DNA of 64,000 nucleotides from Pseudomonas palmensis (GCF_017848315.1 NZ_JAFKEC010000003.1:124001-188000), one strand, 5' to 3'; positions 8,760 to 17,912 are shown, counted from the stretch's first letter. The notes: generated from the sequence alone by a model not told the origin. Made by a program: numbers and translations.

Positions 8760-9968
8760 ATGACCGACCGTCTCCCCGTTACCGTGCTGTCCGGCTTTCT
8801 AGGTGCCGGCAAGAGCACCCTGCTCAACCATGTGCTGCGTAACCGCGACAACCTGCGGGTGGCGGTGATCGTCAACGACATGAGTGAAATCAATATCGAC
8901 GCCAGCGAAGTGCAGCGCAACGTCAGCCTCAATCGTGCAGAAGAAAAACTGGTCGAGATGAGCAATGGCTGCATCTGCTGCACCCTGCGCGAAGATCTGC
9001 TCGAAGAGGTCGCGCGGCTTGCCCGCGAGGGGCGTTTCGATTACCTGTTGATCGAGTCCACCGGCATATCCGAGCCGCTACCGGTAGCCGAAACCTTTAC
9101 CTTCCGTGATGAACAAGGCCGCAGCCTGGCCGACCAGGCGCGGCTGGACACCATGGTCACGGTGGTAGACGGGCTGAATTTCCTGGGTGACTACCAGGCC
9201 GCCGACAGCCTGGCTTCGCGCGGCGAGACCCTGGGCGAGGGCGATGAACGTTCCATCAGCGACCTGCTGATCGAGCAGGTCGAGTTCGCCGATGTGATCC
9301 TGTTGAGCAAGATCGACCTGATCGGCAGCGATGAGCGCGAAGAACTCTGCGCCATTCTGCGCTCGCTCAATGCCCACGCCCAGATCGTGCCGATGGTGAT
9401 GGGGCAGGTGCCATTGGCGCAGATTCTCGATACCGGCCTGTTCGACTTCGAGCGTGCTGCCCAGGCGCCGGGCTGGCTGCAGGAACTGCGCGGTACGCAT
9501 GTGCCGGAAACCCAGGAGTACGGCATTGCCGCCACCACCTGGCAGGCCCGCCGCCCCTTGCACCCACAGCGTTTTTTCGACTTTATCCACAGGCCCTGGA
9601 GCAACGGCCGCCTGTTGCGTTCCAAGGGCTTTTTCTGGCTGGCCAGCAAGCACCAGGAAGCCGGCAGCTGGTCCCAGGCCGGCGGCATGATGCGCCACGG
9701 CTTTGCCGGTCGCTGGTGGCGTTTCGTACCACGCGGGCAATGGCCCCAGGACCCGCAGGACGCGGCGGCGATCCTCAAGCACTGGACGGCCGAATGCGGC
9801 GATTGCCGACAGGAGCTGGTGTTCATCGGGCAGCACATCGACTTTGCGCAACTGGATGCCGAGCTGGGCGCCTGCCTGCTGAGCGATGAAGAAATGGCAT
9901 TGGGCGCCGAGGGCTGGCAACGCCTGCCCGACCCGTTTGGCGACTGGCACGACGAAGAGGCGGCCTGA
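8760..9968 (+). CDS. zigA: COG0523 zinc-associated GTPase (ZigA/ZinC type)
   Basis: This 402-aa G3E-family P-loop GTPase belongs to the CobW/P47K group of metal chaperones. Walker A GFLGAGKS lies at residues 12-19, and the metal-binding CxCC motif (C71-I-C73-C74, [10 protein letters not shown]) follows. A switch region [10 protein letters not shown] and an NKxD-type guanine motif (LLSKIDLI) are present. The C-terminal CobW_C region is complete. Such proteins are thought to deliver zinc to essential enzymes during zinc starvation. It follows a perfect Zur box and overlaps the DUF1826 gene by one base (TGATG), so it heads a three-gene operon. Confidence 0.92.
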   Translation: MTDRLPVTVLSGFLGAGKSTLLNHVLRNRDNLRVAVIVNDMSEINIDASEVQRNVSLNRAEEKLVEMSNGCICCTLREDLLEEVARLAREGRFDYLLIESTGISEPLPVAETFTFRDEQGRSLADQARLDTMVTVVDGLNFLGDYQAADSLASRGETLGEGDERSISDLLIEQVEFADVILLSKIDLIGSDEREELCAILRSLNAHAQIVPMVMGQVPLAQILDTGLFDFERAAQAPGWLQELRGTHVPETQEYGIAATTWQARRPLHPQRFFDFIHRPWSNGRLLRSKGFFWLASKHQEAGSWSQAGGMMRHGFAGRWWRFVPRGQWPQDPQDAAAILKHWTAECGDCRQELVFIGQHIDFAQLDAELGACLLSDEEMALGAEGWQRLPDPFGDWHDEEAA

Positions 9969-10567
9969 TGCTGGCCCTGAAACGCCGTGGCAGCGCCCGG
10001 CAAACAGTCGGCGAATCGCCCCAGGTGCTGACCGAGGTGCTGCAGGATGGCGTCAATCTGGCCGTGTGGCAGCGCCAGTTGCCGGTGCATGTGGCCGATT
10101 TTGCCCAGGTGCTGTTGTCCCTTGGGCAGCCGCTGGCCGAGTCCCTGACCCTGGAGTTGCAGCCAGATGACGACGCACCCGCCCTGCGCGGGTTGGCGGC
10201 AGCGTATGCCGATCTGCAGGGGTATGAGGGGTTCATCTGCGATGTGCGCTGGCTGGTGGGCGCCTACGCCTGCTTGCTCGACGCGCGTCGGGTGGGCCTG
10301 CGCCTGCGCGCACTGGAGGGCGCAATGTGCCCGCGTTTTCACGTCGACCACGTGCCGGCGCGGCTGATCTGTACCTATGCGGGCCCCGGCAGTGAATGGC
10401 TGACGGCGCCCGATGCGGTGCAGGTGGAGCAGTTGTCGACCGGTGATGTGGCCGTGCTCAAGGGCGAGAGGTGGCTGGGCAATGAGGGGCAGGGGCTGGT
10501 GCACCGTTCGCCGGCGGTACCTGCGGGGCAGCGCCGCCTTATGCTGACGCTTGACTGGATGGCCTGA
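9968..10567 (+). CDS. DUF1826 family protein of the zinc operon
   Basis: This 199-aa protein has no signal peptide or membrane segment. It is recognised as DUF1826, a family that recurs beside zinc-linked COG0523 GTPases. A central stretch contains CPRFHVDHVPARLICTY, with Cys, His and Asp residues that could bind a metal, and the C terminus has a HRSP motif. It starts within the zigA stop codon (TGATG), so translation is probably coupled. Its biochemical function is not established; a role in zinc allocation is inferred from the operon. Confidence 0.8.
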   Translation: MLALKRRGSARQTVGESPQVLTEVLQDGVNLAVWQRQLPVHVADFAQVLLSLGQPLAESLTLELQPDDDAPALRGLAAAYADLQGYEGFICDVRWLVGAYACLLDARRVGLRLRALEGAMCPRFHVDHVPARLICTYAGPGSEWLTAPDAVQVEQLSTGDVAVLKGERWLGNEGQGLVHRSPAVPAGQRRLMLTLDWMA

Positions 10568-10603
10568 GCGCGCAGCATAGTGCGTATCCTTCCTGACGAA
10601 TCG

Positions 10604-11572
10604 ATGCGCATGCTGCAGAACATACCCACCCACCTGATCGGCGGCCCCCTGGGCGCCGGCAAGACCAGCCTGATTCGGCACCTGCTGGCCCAGCGCCCGG
10701 CCCACGAGCGGTGGGCGGTGCTGATCAACGAGTTCGGCCAGATCGGCCTGGATGCCGCCTTGCTCGCCACCGACGATGATGGCGTGGCGATGGGCGAAGT
10801 GGCGGGCGGATGCCTGTGCTGCGTGAATGGCGCACCGTTCCAGGTGGGCCTGGGGCGCTTGTTGCGCAAGGCGCGCCCTCATCGACTGTTCATCGAGCCT
10901 TCGGGGCTGGGTCATCCTGCCCAGTTGCTGGAACAGCTGGGCGAGGCTCCCTGGCAAGGCGTGCTGGCGGTTCAGCCGTCGGTGCTGGTACTGGACGCCC
11001 AGGCATTGGCGGCAGGCCAGGTATTACCCCAGCCGCAGGCGCAGGCACTGCACGGTGCGGGGCTGCTGGTGCTCAACAAATCTGAAGGCTTGGCGGCCGC
11101 CACGCGCCTGTGGATAAGCCAGGGCTTGCCTGATGTACCCCAGCTTTGGACGGACCATGGGCAGATTGCGCTGAACAGCCTGCCGGGCGTTGGTGTGCAT
11201 CCGTTGCCGGTGGATAACTTCAAGTTGCCGGAGGCCAGGCCGTTGCCGGCGGCGCTGTGGATAAACCCGCTGACGCCGATCTGTCTTTATCAACAGCTGG
11301 AGCAGGGCTGGAGCATTGGCTGGCGCTGGCACCCGAGCCAGCAGTTGCACTCGCAGCGTTTGCAGCAATGGCTTGCAGGCCTTGGGTGGCGCAGGGCCAA
11401 ACTGGTTATCCACAGCCCGGAGGGTTGGCAGTCGGCCAATGCGCTGGAGGGGCAGGCGCTGCACTGGCAGGCCAGCGAGTGGCGGCGCGACTCGCGTATC
11501 GAGCTGATTTTTGCACAGCCGCAGGCAGTGGCGGCCTTGGAGCAGGGGATGCAGGAATGCCGGATTCCCTGA
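10604..11572 (+). CDS. Second COG0523/CobW-type GTPase
   Basis: This 322-aa G3E GTPase is a paralogue of zigA but shorter. It has Walker A GPLGAGKT at residues 14-21, CxCC at 70-73 (GGCLCCVNG), the switch motif LFIEPSGLGHP and guanine-binding LLVLNKSE. It lies 36 bp after DUF1826 in the same direction and probably belongs to the zinc operon. An in-frame GTG at 10580 would add 8 residues; neither start has a clear ribosome site, and 10604 places the P-loop at the usual distance. The coding sequence carries three perfect TGTGGATAA/TTATCCACA 9-mers. Confidence 0.85.
   Translation: MRMLQNIPTHLIGGPLGAGKTSLIRHLLAQRPAHERWAVLINEFGQIGLDAALLATDDDGVAMGEVAGGCLCCVNGAPFQVGLGRLLRKARPHRLFIEPSGLGHPAQLLEQLGEAPWQGVLAVQPSVLVLDAQALAAGQVLPQPQAQALHGAGLLVLNKSEGLAAATRLWISQGLPDVPQLWTDHGQIALNSLPGVGVHPLPVDNFKLPEARPLPAALWINPLTPICLYQQLEQGWSIGWRWHPSQQLHSQRLQQWLAGLGWRRAKLVIHSPEGWQSANALEGQALHWQASEWRRDSRIELIFAQPQAVAALEQGMQECRIP
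11109..11414. other. Group of DnaA-box 9-mers inside the second COG0523 gene
   Basis: Perfect DnaA-box sequences lie at 11109-11117 and 11256-11264 (as TGTGGATAA) and 11406-11414 (as TTATCCACA), with a one-mismatch copy (GGTGGATAA) at 11209-11217. Another perfect copy is upstream at 9593-9601 in zigA. By base count a given 9-mer is expected about once in 130 kb when both strands are counted. Confidence 0.55.
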
Positions 11573-11626
11573 AGACAGGGCCGGCCTTTTTGCAGGCAAG
11601 GCTGGCCCCGGTAGACGAAGGGAACG

Positions 11627-12019
11627 TCACTGGCGCCAGCGATTGTGCTCCTGGCGCCACTGGTTCATCTCGATCACGTTGCCGCCCTGCACCGGCGGCT
11701 TGATCTCGAACGGGTAGGGTGCCAGTTCGATCTGCATCGTATGCGCGCCAAACTGCGTCACCGTACCGGGGTGACGATGTTCGCCTGTCACTGTGAATTC
11801 GAAGTTGTACACACGGGCCAGGCGCTTGCGCCCGTTGGCATCGCGCACAAAACCGATGCGCTTGAGCGCCACGTTGCCATCCAGCAGTTCCAGGTCGAGC
11901 TTGGCGCAATGCTGCTTGACCCGTTCCAGTGCCTTTTCGCGCAGGCCGTGGTTATGCCACAGCCAGGCGCCTGCGGTGGCCAGCAGCATCAGCACCAGAA
12001 GGTTTTCGAGGGTTAACAT
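11627..12019 (-). CDS. DUF3301 family membrane-anchored protein
   Basis: This 130-aa protein has one N-terminal membrane segment (about residues 4-21, [15 protein letters not shown]). A soluble domain follows, with the family pattern [24 protein letters not shown] and [20 protein letters not shown]. This matches DUF3301, a conserved gammaproteobacterial family without a known function. It is transcribed towards the COG0523 gene and divergently from pdxY, 117 bp away. Confidence 0.8.
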   Translation of the reverse strand: MLTLENLLVLMLLATAGAWLWHNHGLREKALERVKQHCAKLDLELLDGNVALKRIGFVRDANGRKRLARVYNFEFTVTGEHRHPGTVTQFGAHTMQIELAPYPFEIKPPVQGGNVIEMNQWRQEHNRWRQ

Positions 12020-12136
12020 CTACGTTCGCTCCAACCAGATAGGCTCAGCTTAACTGCCACCCCGGTCTGTCGTACAGGTGGCATTTGGCGCCATACTGCG
12101 CGCCTTGTTTTTCATTCGATCGTTTGGAAGCCCTGC

Positions 12137-13009
12137 ATGAAACGTACACCGCATCTGCTCGCCATCCAGTCACACGTGGTATTCGGCCACGCCGGCAACA
12201 GCGCCGCGGTGTTTCCGATGCAACGGGTGGGGGTCAATGTCTGGCCGCTGAACACCGTTCAGTTCTCCAACCATACTCAGTATGGCCAGTGGACCGGCGA
12301 AGTGCTTGCGCCAGAGCAAATTCCGGCGCTGGTGGACGGGATTGCGACGATCGGCGAGCTGGGCAACTGTGATGCGGTGCTTTCCGGCTACCTCGGCAGC
12401 GCCGCCCAGGGCCGTGCGATTCTTACTGGGGTGGCGCGGATCAAGGCGGTCAACCCGAACGCCCTGTACCTGTGCGACCCCGTCATGGGGCATCCGGAAA
12501 AAGGCTGCATCGTACCCGCCGAGGTCAGTGACTTCCTGCTCGATGAAGCGGTGGCGGTGGCAGATGTGCTGTGCCCCAATCAGCTGGAGCTCGACAGCTT
12601 CTGCGGGCGTCGGGCCGAGTCGCTGGAGGACTGCGTGGCCATGGCGCGCAGCCTGCTCGCCCGCGGGCCCAAGGCTGTGCTGGTCAAGCACCTGGCATAC
12701 CCGGGACGCAAGGCTGAAGACTTCGAGATGCTGCTGGTGACTGCCGAAGGCAGTTGGCACCTGCAGCGACCGCTGCTGGCGTTTGCGCGGCAGCCGGTGG
12801 GGGTCGGCGATCTGACCTCCGGCCTGTTCCTGGCGCGGGTGCTGCTGGGTGACAGCTGGGTGGCGGCTTTCGAATTCACTGCCGCGGCCGTGCACGAGGT
12901 GCTGCTGGAAACCCAGGCTTGCACCAGCTACGAGCTGGAGCTGGTGCGTGCCCAGGACCGCATCATGCACCCGCGGGTGCGCTTCGAGGCGCGGCGCCTG
13001 GCGCTCTAG
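12137..13009 (+). CDS. pdxY: Pyridoxal kinase
   Basis: This 290-aa ribokinase-family enzyme phosphorylates pyridoxal in the PLP salvage pathway. It has the family N terminus ([23 protein letters not shown]), the substrate region TQYGQW, the VDPVMG-like [11 protein letters not shown] and the anion-hole motif [10 protein letters not shown] containing the catalytic Asp. The length matches PdxY (about 286 aa). Its TAG stop and that of the convergent thioesterase share the same CTAG, so the two genes overlap by 4 bp at their 3' ends. Confidence 0.95.
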   Translation: MKRTPHLLAIQSHVVFGHAGNSAAVFPMQRVGVNVWPLNTVQFSNHTQYGQWTGEVLAPEQIPALVDGIATIGELGNCDAVLSGYLGSAAQGRAILTGVARIKAVNPNALYLCDPVMGHPEKGCIVPAEVSDFLLDEAVAVADVLCPNQLELDSFCGRRAESLEDCVAMARSLLARGPKAVLVKHLAYPGRKAEDFEMLLVTAEGSWHLQRPLLAFARQPVGVGDLTSGLFLARVLLGDSWVAAFEFTAAAVHEVLLETQACTSYELELVRAQDRIMHPRVRFEARRLAL

Positions 13010-13491
13010 AAGGCGTCGCCCTTGAGTTCCTGGTAGCGCTTTTCGAGTTCCTGGCGAATCAGGCGGCGCTGCTTGCCTTGCACGAAGCGGCGCTTTTCCT
13101 CGCTGGTCTCTGGCTGGCGTGGCGGCACGGCGACCGGCTTGCGATCGTCGTCCACCGCGACCATGGTGAAGAAGCAGCTGTTGCTGTGGCGCACCGAGCG
13201 CTCGCGGATATTTTCGGTGACGACCTTGATCCCGACCTCCATCGAGGTGTTGCCGGTGTAGTTCACCGACGCCAGGAAGGTCACCAGTTCGCCCACGTGT
13301 ACCGGCTCGCGAAAGACCACCTGATCCACCGACAATGTCACCACATAACGGCCCGCGTAGCGGCTGGCGCAGGCATAGGCGACTTCATCGAGGTACTTGA
13401 GCAGGGTGCCGCCGTGTACGTTGCCAGAAAAGTTGGCCATGTCCGGGGTCATCAGGACGGTCATCGACAGCTGGGCGTTTCCAGGTTCCAT
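13006..13491 (-). CDS. Hotdog-fold acyl-CoA thioesterase
   Basis: This 161-aa cytosolic protein has the acyl-CoA thioester hydrolase (YciA/BFIT) pattern: a start region [21 protein letters not shown], the catalytic helix with D in KYLDEVAY, and a central strand [15 protein letters not shown]. It hydrolyses acyl-CoAs, probably medium or long chain. The inner start MEPGNAQ is chosen over the longer ATG at 13557, which adds 22 residues unlike the family. It shares a CTAG double stop with pdxY. Confidence 0.88.
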   Translation of the reverse strand: MEPGNAQLSMTVLMTPDMANFSGNVHGGTLLKYLDEVAYACASRYAGRYVVTLSVDQVVFREPVHVGELVTFLASVNYTGNTSMEVGIKVVTENIRERSVRHSNSCFFTMVAVDDDRKPVAVPPRQPETSEEKRRFVQGKQRRLIRQELEKRYQELKGDAF

Positions 13492-13814
13492 AGTGTGCTC
13501 ACGGTAAGGTTGCGCTGAGGCGGGGTGGCGAGTGGTCGTCACGCTTCTTTTCCCCAATTTCGAATCCCATGAAAACGGGACGCTGACAGCGCCGTTGCCG
13601 TCACGCCGTTCGTGCCATCTTTGGCGTGTTACCGGTCTATCTGTTTCTTGATATTACACCGCCTTTTCGTCGCAGGCGCCGGTGTTAACCTGACCAAGCC
13701 CATGCAATGTGGTGCCTGGCGTCATTTGACAGACTAATTCCCCCGCCGCTCCACGACAGGCATGTCATCGAGCGGCGGGCTTGTTCTTCGGTTCGAAGTA
13801 AGGAGCTCCACGCC
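13492..13814. other. 323-bp divergent intergenic region with a leader hairpin
   Basis: The region between the thioesterase and the antiporter holds no gene I can support. Its main feature is a nested hairpin: CCCGCCGCTC (13742-13751) pairs with GAGCGGCGGG (13770-13779), and an inner GACA/TGTC pair lies inside. It is followed by CTTGTTCTT, so it looks like an intrinsic terminator placed 36 bp before the antiporter start. It may act in the mRNA leader as an attenuator. Confidence 0.5.
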
Positions 13815-15575
13815 GTGCATGCCATCAGCTTTATTCAGGATCTGGCGGTGATCATGCTGGTTGCCGGTGTGGTCACCATCCTGTTTCACCGTTTCAAGCA
13901 GCCGGTGGTACTCGGCTATATCGTCGCCGGCTTCATCATCGGCCCGCACACCCCGCCATTCGGCCTCATCCACGACGAAGACACGATCAAGACGCTGGCC
14001 GAACTCGGGGTGATCTTCCTGATGTTCTGCCTGGGGCTGGAGTTCAGCCTGCGCAAGCTGTTCAAGGTGGGGGCCACGGCGTTCATTGCGGCCTTCCTCG
14101 AAATCGTGCTGATGATCTGGATCGGCTTCGAGATCGGCCGCTGGTTCGGCTGGAATACCATGGACTCGCTGTTCCTGGGCGCAATCCTGGCAATTTCTTC
14201 CACCACCATCATCGTCAAGGCGCTCAACGACCTGAAGATGAAGAACGAGCGCTTCGCCCAGCTGATCTTTGGTGTGCTGATCGTCGAGGACATCCTCGGT
14301 ATCGGCATCATTGCCCTGCTGTCGGGCATTGCGGTCAGCGGCGCGGTCAGTTCCGGCGAGGTGTTCTCCACCGTCGGCAAGCTCTCGCTGTTCATGATCG
14401 TGGCGCTGGTCATCGGCATACTGCTGGTACCGCGGGTACTGGCCTACGTGGCCAGGTTCGAAAGCAATGAGATGCTGCTGATTACCGTGCTGGGACTGTG
14501 CTTCGGCTTCTGCCTTCTGGTGGTCAAGCTCGAGTACAGCATGGTGCTGGGCGCGTTCCTGATCGGGGCGATCATGGCCGAATCGCGCCAGTTGCTGAAG
14601 ATCGAGCAGTTGATCGAGCCGGTTCGCGACCTGTTCAGTGCCATCTTCTTCGTCGCCATCGGCCTGATGATCGACCTGAGCGTGCTCATCGAGTACATCT
14701 GGCCGATCGTGGTCATTACTGTAGCGGTGGTCCTGGGCAAGATGCTCTCGTGCGGCATGGGCGCCTTCATCGCTGGCAACGACGGTCGCACCTCGTTGCG
14801 GGTGGGCATGGGGCTTTCGCAGATCGGCGAATTCTCCTTCATCATCGCTGCGCTGGGCATGACCCTGCAGGTCACCAGCGACTTCCTTTACCCGGTGGCG
14901 GTGGCGGTGTCGGCCATTACCACCTTGCTCACGCCCTACCTGATTCGCGCCGCCGACCCGCTGTCGCTCAAGCTTGCCAGTGTGGTGCCTAAGCGCCTGT
15001 CGCGGGTGCTGTCGCTGTACGGCGAATGGCTGCGCAGCATCCAGCCGCAAGGCGAGGGCGCGATGGTGGCGGCGATGATCCGGCGCATCCTGCTGCAGGT
15101 GGGGGTCAACCTGGCGCTGGTGGTGGCGATCTTCTTCAGTGGAGGTTACTTCGCGGCACGCATCGGCGAGTACCTGAGCGAATGGTTGCCCGACCTGGCC
15201 CAGCAGAAAGCGCTGATCTGGGGCGCGGCGTTGCTGCTGTCATTGCCGTTCCTGATTGCCGCGTATCGCAAGCTCAAGGCGCTGTCGATGCTGCTGGCCG
15301 AAATGGGGGTCAAGCCGGAAATGGCCGGGCGCCATACCCAGCGCGTGCGCCGGGTGATCGCCGAGGTGATCCCGCTGCTGTCGCTGCTGGTGATCTTCCT
15401 GCTGCTGTCGGCGCTGTCGGCGAGCATCCTGCCCACCAGCGAGCTGCTGTTGCTGATCGCGGTGGTGGCGGCCGGTGTGGTGGCGTTGCTGTGGCGCTGG
15501 TTCATCCGGGTGCACACGCGCATGCAGATCGCACTGCTCGAAACCCTCGACAATCAGAAGGAACATCACCCCTAG
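13815..15575 (+). CDS. CPA2-type monovalent cation:proton antiporter without RCK domain
   Basis: This 586-aa inner-membrane protein has about twelve N-terminal membrane segments of the Na+/H+ exchanger (KefB-like) fold, residues 1 to about 385. These include HRFKQPVVLGYIVAGFIIGPHTPPFG, the SSTTIIVKAL motif and FGVLIVEDILGI with its acidic pair. KefB and KefC end in a nucleotide-binding RCK domain; here the C-terminal 200 residues hold further hydrophobic segments instead, ending in a short charged tail. A GTG start at 13815 is chosen because TAAGGAG stands 8 bases before it. The transported ion is not predictable. It shares a CTAG double stop with the next gene. Confidence 0.88.
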   Translation: MHAISFIQDLAVIMLVAGVVTILFHRFKQPVVLGYIVAGFIIGPHTPPFGLIHDEDTIKTLAELGVIFLMFCLGLEFSLRKLFKVGATAFIAAFLEIVLMIWIGFEIGRWFGWNTMDSLFLGAILAISSTTIIVKALNDLKMKNERFAQLIFGVLIVEDILGIGIIALLSGIAVSGAVSSGEVFSTVGKLSLFMIVALVIGILLVPRVLAYVARFESNEMLLITVLGLCFGFCLLVVKLEYSMVLGAFLIGAIMAESRQLLKIEQLIEPVRDLFSAIFFVAIGLMIDLSVLIEYIWPIVVITVAVVLGKMLSCGMGAFIAGNDGRTSLRVGMGLSQIGEFSFIIAALGMTLQVTSDFLYPVAVAVSAITTLLTPYLIRAADPLSLKLASVVPKRLSRVLSLYGEWLRSIQPQGEGAMVAAMIRRILLQVGVNLALVVAIFFSGGYFAARIGEYLSEWLPDLAQQKALIWGAALLLSLPFLIAAYRKLKALSMLLAEMGVKPEMAGRHTQRVRRVIAEVIPLLSLLVIFLLLSALSASILPTSELLLLIAVVAAGVVALLWRWFIRVHTRMQIALLETLDNQKEHHP

Positions 15576-16384
15576 GGTTTGCAGCGCAGCGGCTGGTCCC
15601 GCCATTGGGCCCAGGCCTGTGTCCAACCTTCGGCGTGGCTCACACCGGGCAACGCAACCTGCTGCATGCAGCGGGCACTGCCTAGTTCCACGCGGTAGTG
15701 CTCGAACAGCGAGGCCGGCACGCTGCGGTCCTGCAGGCCGAGAAGGTGGCGCTGCGGCAGGTCGCGCAGGCGCTGGCGATAGTCCAGCGGCTCCAGTGAG
15801 CCCGCCAGCGGCGTCAGTTGCAGGGTCTGTGCCCAGTACCGCGGGCTGAGGTTGCCGGCCAGGGTCTGTACCTGGGTAACGTCGCTTCGCCGGGCGGCCA
15901 GCAGCAAGGCCAGCGCACCCCCGCCGGAATAGCCGATCAGCTCGAACTCCTGGTTGCCATAGCGTTGCTTGATGCCGCTCAGGGCTTGGTCCAGGCTATC
16001 GAGCACTGCCTTGCCAAAGCGCTGGTCGGTCCACATCGCTGCGCGGCAGCCAGGCGCACTGACGAACTGGCAAGGGCGCGCCAGGTACAGGCTGGGCTGT
16101 GGGTCTTCAAGGGCCAGTCGCGCCAGCAACAGGTTGCGCGGGCTGGGGTCCAGGCTGGGTTGGCTGGCGGTGGCCCAGGCGCGTCCGTCACCTTCCAGAT
16201 AGACACGCAGGCGCAGGGCGCCTGGCGCCTTGAGCGGAACGCTCAGCGCCAGCGGGAAGGGCTGGGTAGGCTGGATCTCGACACGATGGCCATGGGTCTG
16301 GCTGAGGGTCTGCAACTGTGTCAGCGGCGCCTGGCAGCCGCTCGCCAGCAGCAGGGCGAGCAGTGTGAACAGTCTGGAGTACAT
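15572..16384 (-). CDS. Alpha/beta-hydrolase lipoprotein
   Basis: This 270-aa protein has a lipoprotein signal (LLALLLASGC, acylated Cys near residue 17), so it is membrane-anchored. The soluble part shows the nucleophile elbow GYSGGG followed by ALALLLAARRSD. A late Asp (LLGLQDRSVP) and His (PGVSHAEGW) complete the usual Ser-Asp-His triad. The substrate is unknown; esterase or lipase-like activity is inferred. The start MYSRLFT is chosen because it directly precedes the lipoprotein signal; the longer ATG at 16462 would bury it. It converges with the antiporter gene and overlaps it by 4 bp. Confidence 0.8.
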   Translation of the reverse strand: MYSRLFTLLALLLASGCQAPLTQLQTLSQTHGHRVEIQPTQPFPLALSVPLKAPGALRLRVYLEGDGRAWATASQPSLDPSPRNLLLARLALEDPQPSLYLARPCQFVSAPGCRAAMWTDQRFGKAVLDSLDQALSGIKQRYGNQEFELIGYSGGGALALLLAARRSDVTQVQTLAGNLSPRYWAQTLQLTPLAGSLEPLDYRQRLRDLPQRHLLGLQDRSVPASLFEHYRVELGSARCMQQVALPGVSHAEGWTQAWAQWRDQPLRCKP

Positions 16385-16541
16385 CGACAGGGCCCCGGCA
16401 TGTGAAGGTGCATTCCTGTGCGCGCGGGTCGTATGTCCGAGGGGATGGAGCGGTAGCAACACCGCCGCGCACAGGAAGGCGCGGCGATTCTACGAAGATT
16501 GATAGCTCAGAGCCATCATTTTTGTCCGACAAACTGACGGA

Positions 16542-16949
16542 TCAGCTTTCCAGCCACACGTCGCGCGCCCAGTGCCATACCGATTCCCAGGTTTCTTCGG
16601 TCACCAGCTCTTCTTCGGCCGACCACAGCACCACGGTGCCGTCTTCCTCGACGCAGTAGTAATCGTCACCATCCTGGCAGATCGGAATCAGCGAACGGTC
16701 CACGCCGGCATCCCAGGCATTGGCCGCCACGTCAGGCAGGTAGGTATGCGATTGCGGGTCGGTAACGGTCACCGGCTCCAGGCTGCCGTACACCACATCG
16801 CTGACGGTCAGCAGGAACTCCCTGAAGACGAACGGGATATCGATGAACAGCTGTTCTTCAATCTCGACCAGCAGGTCTTCGTCGGGCAACTCAAGCGGTA
16901 CGGGTACCGGTTCGTTGGCTTCACGCAGTTGCTCGATGATTTCTTCCAC
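16542..16949 (-). CDS. SMI1/KNR4 (SUKH-like) family protein
   Basis: This 135-aa acidic protein has no signal peptide. The pattern LPDEDLLVEIEEQLFIDIPFVFREFLLTVSDVVYGSLEPV, then YLPDVAANAW, IPICQDGDDYYCV and VVLWSAEEE, fits the SMI1/KNR4 (SUKH) fold. SUKH proteins often act as immunity proteins of polymorphic toxins, but no toxin gene is beside it, and in Pseudomonas this type also occurs as a lone conserved gene. A bidirectional hairpin terminator lies upstream of it, after the Tim44-like gene. Confidence 0.78.
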   Translation of the reverse strand: MEEIIEQLREANEPVPVPLELPDEDLLVEIEEQLFIDIPFVFREFLLTVSDVVYGSLEPVTVTDPQSHTYLPDVAANAWDAGVDRSLIPICQDGDDYYCVEEDGTVVLWSAEEELVTEETWESVWHWARDVWLES

Positions 16950-17016
16950 GGGTTCAATCCTCTTACCTTGACGACACGCTGCGCGTTATACCCTAGTAGG
17001 ACGCTACGCTAAAAGC

Positions 17017-17044
17017 AAAACCCCGGGCAAGCCCGGGGTTTTTT
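17017..17044. terminator. Intrinsic terminator after the Tim44-like gene
   Basis: An 8-bp perfect stem, CCCCGGGC (17021-17028) with GCCCGGGG (17031-17038), has a 2-nt loop (extended by flanking A/T pairs). It is flanked by A4 on one side and T6 on the other, so it can work in both directions. It mainly serves the minus-strand gene ending at 17061. Confidence 0.9.
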
Positions 17045-17060
17045 GTGCAATGCCTCAAGA

Positions 17061-17912
17061 TCAGCCGTTCTGGCGGATCCCTGCGACCAGCCAAGGCTGG
17101 TTTTCGCCCTGGGCACGTTCCATGTTCCAGCTTTCGCTGAACACTTCGCCCTGGTCGAAACGCGAGGTTTTCGACACACCGCTGAAGGTCAGGGTGGCGA
17201 TGGTGCGGTCGGCACGGTCATCCACGCCTTCCAGCTGCACGTTCAGGTCGTCGATGTAGGTGGACTGGAAGCCTTCACCCAGCTCGGCACGTTCCTTTTT
17301 CAGGAACTGCAGCATCTGCGGGGTAACGAACTCGGCGATCTTGTCGATCTCGTTGGCGTCCCAGTGCTGCTGCAGGGTCTGGAAGTGGTTGCGTGCAGCG
17401 GCCAGGAAGCTCTCTTCATTGAACCAGGCTGGTGCGTTGATTACCGGGCGGGCCGCGGCAGGTGCAGCGGAACCACCGAAGATCGACGGCTGAGCCGGTT
17501 GCTCGTGAACTTCACGCTGGAACGGCGCGTGACCGGCAGCGGCCATCTGCGGCTGTTGCTTGCGGCGACGGGCGGCAATGAAACGGAAGATCAGGAAAGC
17601 GATGACCGCCATGATCAGGATGTCGAAGATCTGCATGCCCTGGAAGCCGTCGCCCATGAACATGGAGGCCAGCAGGCCCCCGGCGGCGAGGCCGGCCAGA
17701 GGGCCGAGCCAGCGCGAAGCACCGCTGGCGGCTGCCGGTGGACGGCCTGCCGCATTTGGCGTGGCGGCCGGCGTGGCCGGAGCGGCCTGGCGCGTCTGGT
17801 GGGTCGGCGCGGCGCCCGAGCTCTTGCCGCCGCCGAAGCGCTTGGCGTTGGCGTCGAGGCTCAGCGTAAGGCCGATGCACAGCGCCAAGGCGATGCTAAG
17901 AAAACGTTGCAT
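17061..17912 (-). CDS. Tim44-like domain membrane protein
   Basis: This 283-aa protein starts with a signal sequence (residues 1 to about 23, DANA-K). A Gly/Ala/Pro-rich linker follows, then membrane segments around residues 75-115 (WLGPLAGLAAGGLLASM and ILIMAVIAFLIFRFIAARRRKQQ). The C-terminal Tim44-like domain runs from about 155 to 283 (FLAAARNHFQTLQQHWDANEIDKIAEFVTP, then DRADRTIATLTFSG). In mitochondria Tim44 tethers import machinery; the bacterial protein's role is not established. MQRFLSIALA is chosen as start because it opens the signal peptide; the upstream ATG at 17972 does not. Confidence 0.82.
   Translation of the reverse strand: MQRFLSIALALCIGLTLSLDANAKRFGGGKSSGAAPTHQTRQAAPATPAATPNAAGRPPAAASGASRWLGPLAGLAAGGLLASMFMGDGFQGMQIFDILIMAVIAFLIFRFIAARRRKQQPQMAAAGHAPFQREVHEQPAQPSIFGGSAAPAAARPVINAPAWFNEESFLAAARNHFQTLQQHWDANEIDKIAEFVTPQMLQFLKKERAELGEGFQSTYIDDLNVQLEGVDDRADRTIATLTFSGVSKTSRFDQGEVFSESWNMERAQGENQPWLVAGIRQNG

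Noticed and set aside
13734..15050. 438-aa Asp/Glu/His/Gln-rich open frame antisense to the antiporter
   Set aside because: The composition is the reverse complement of hydrophobic codons, so it is an artefact.
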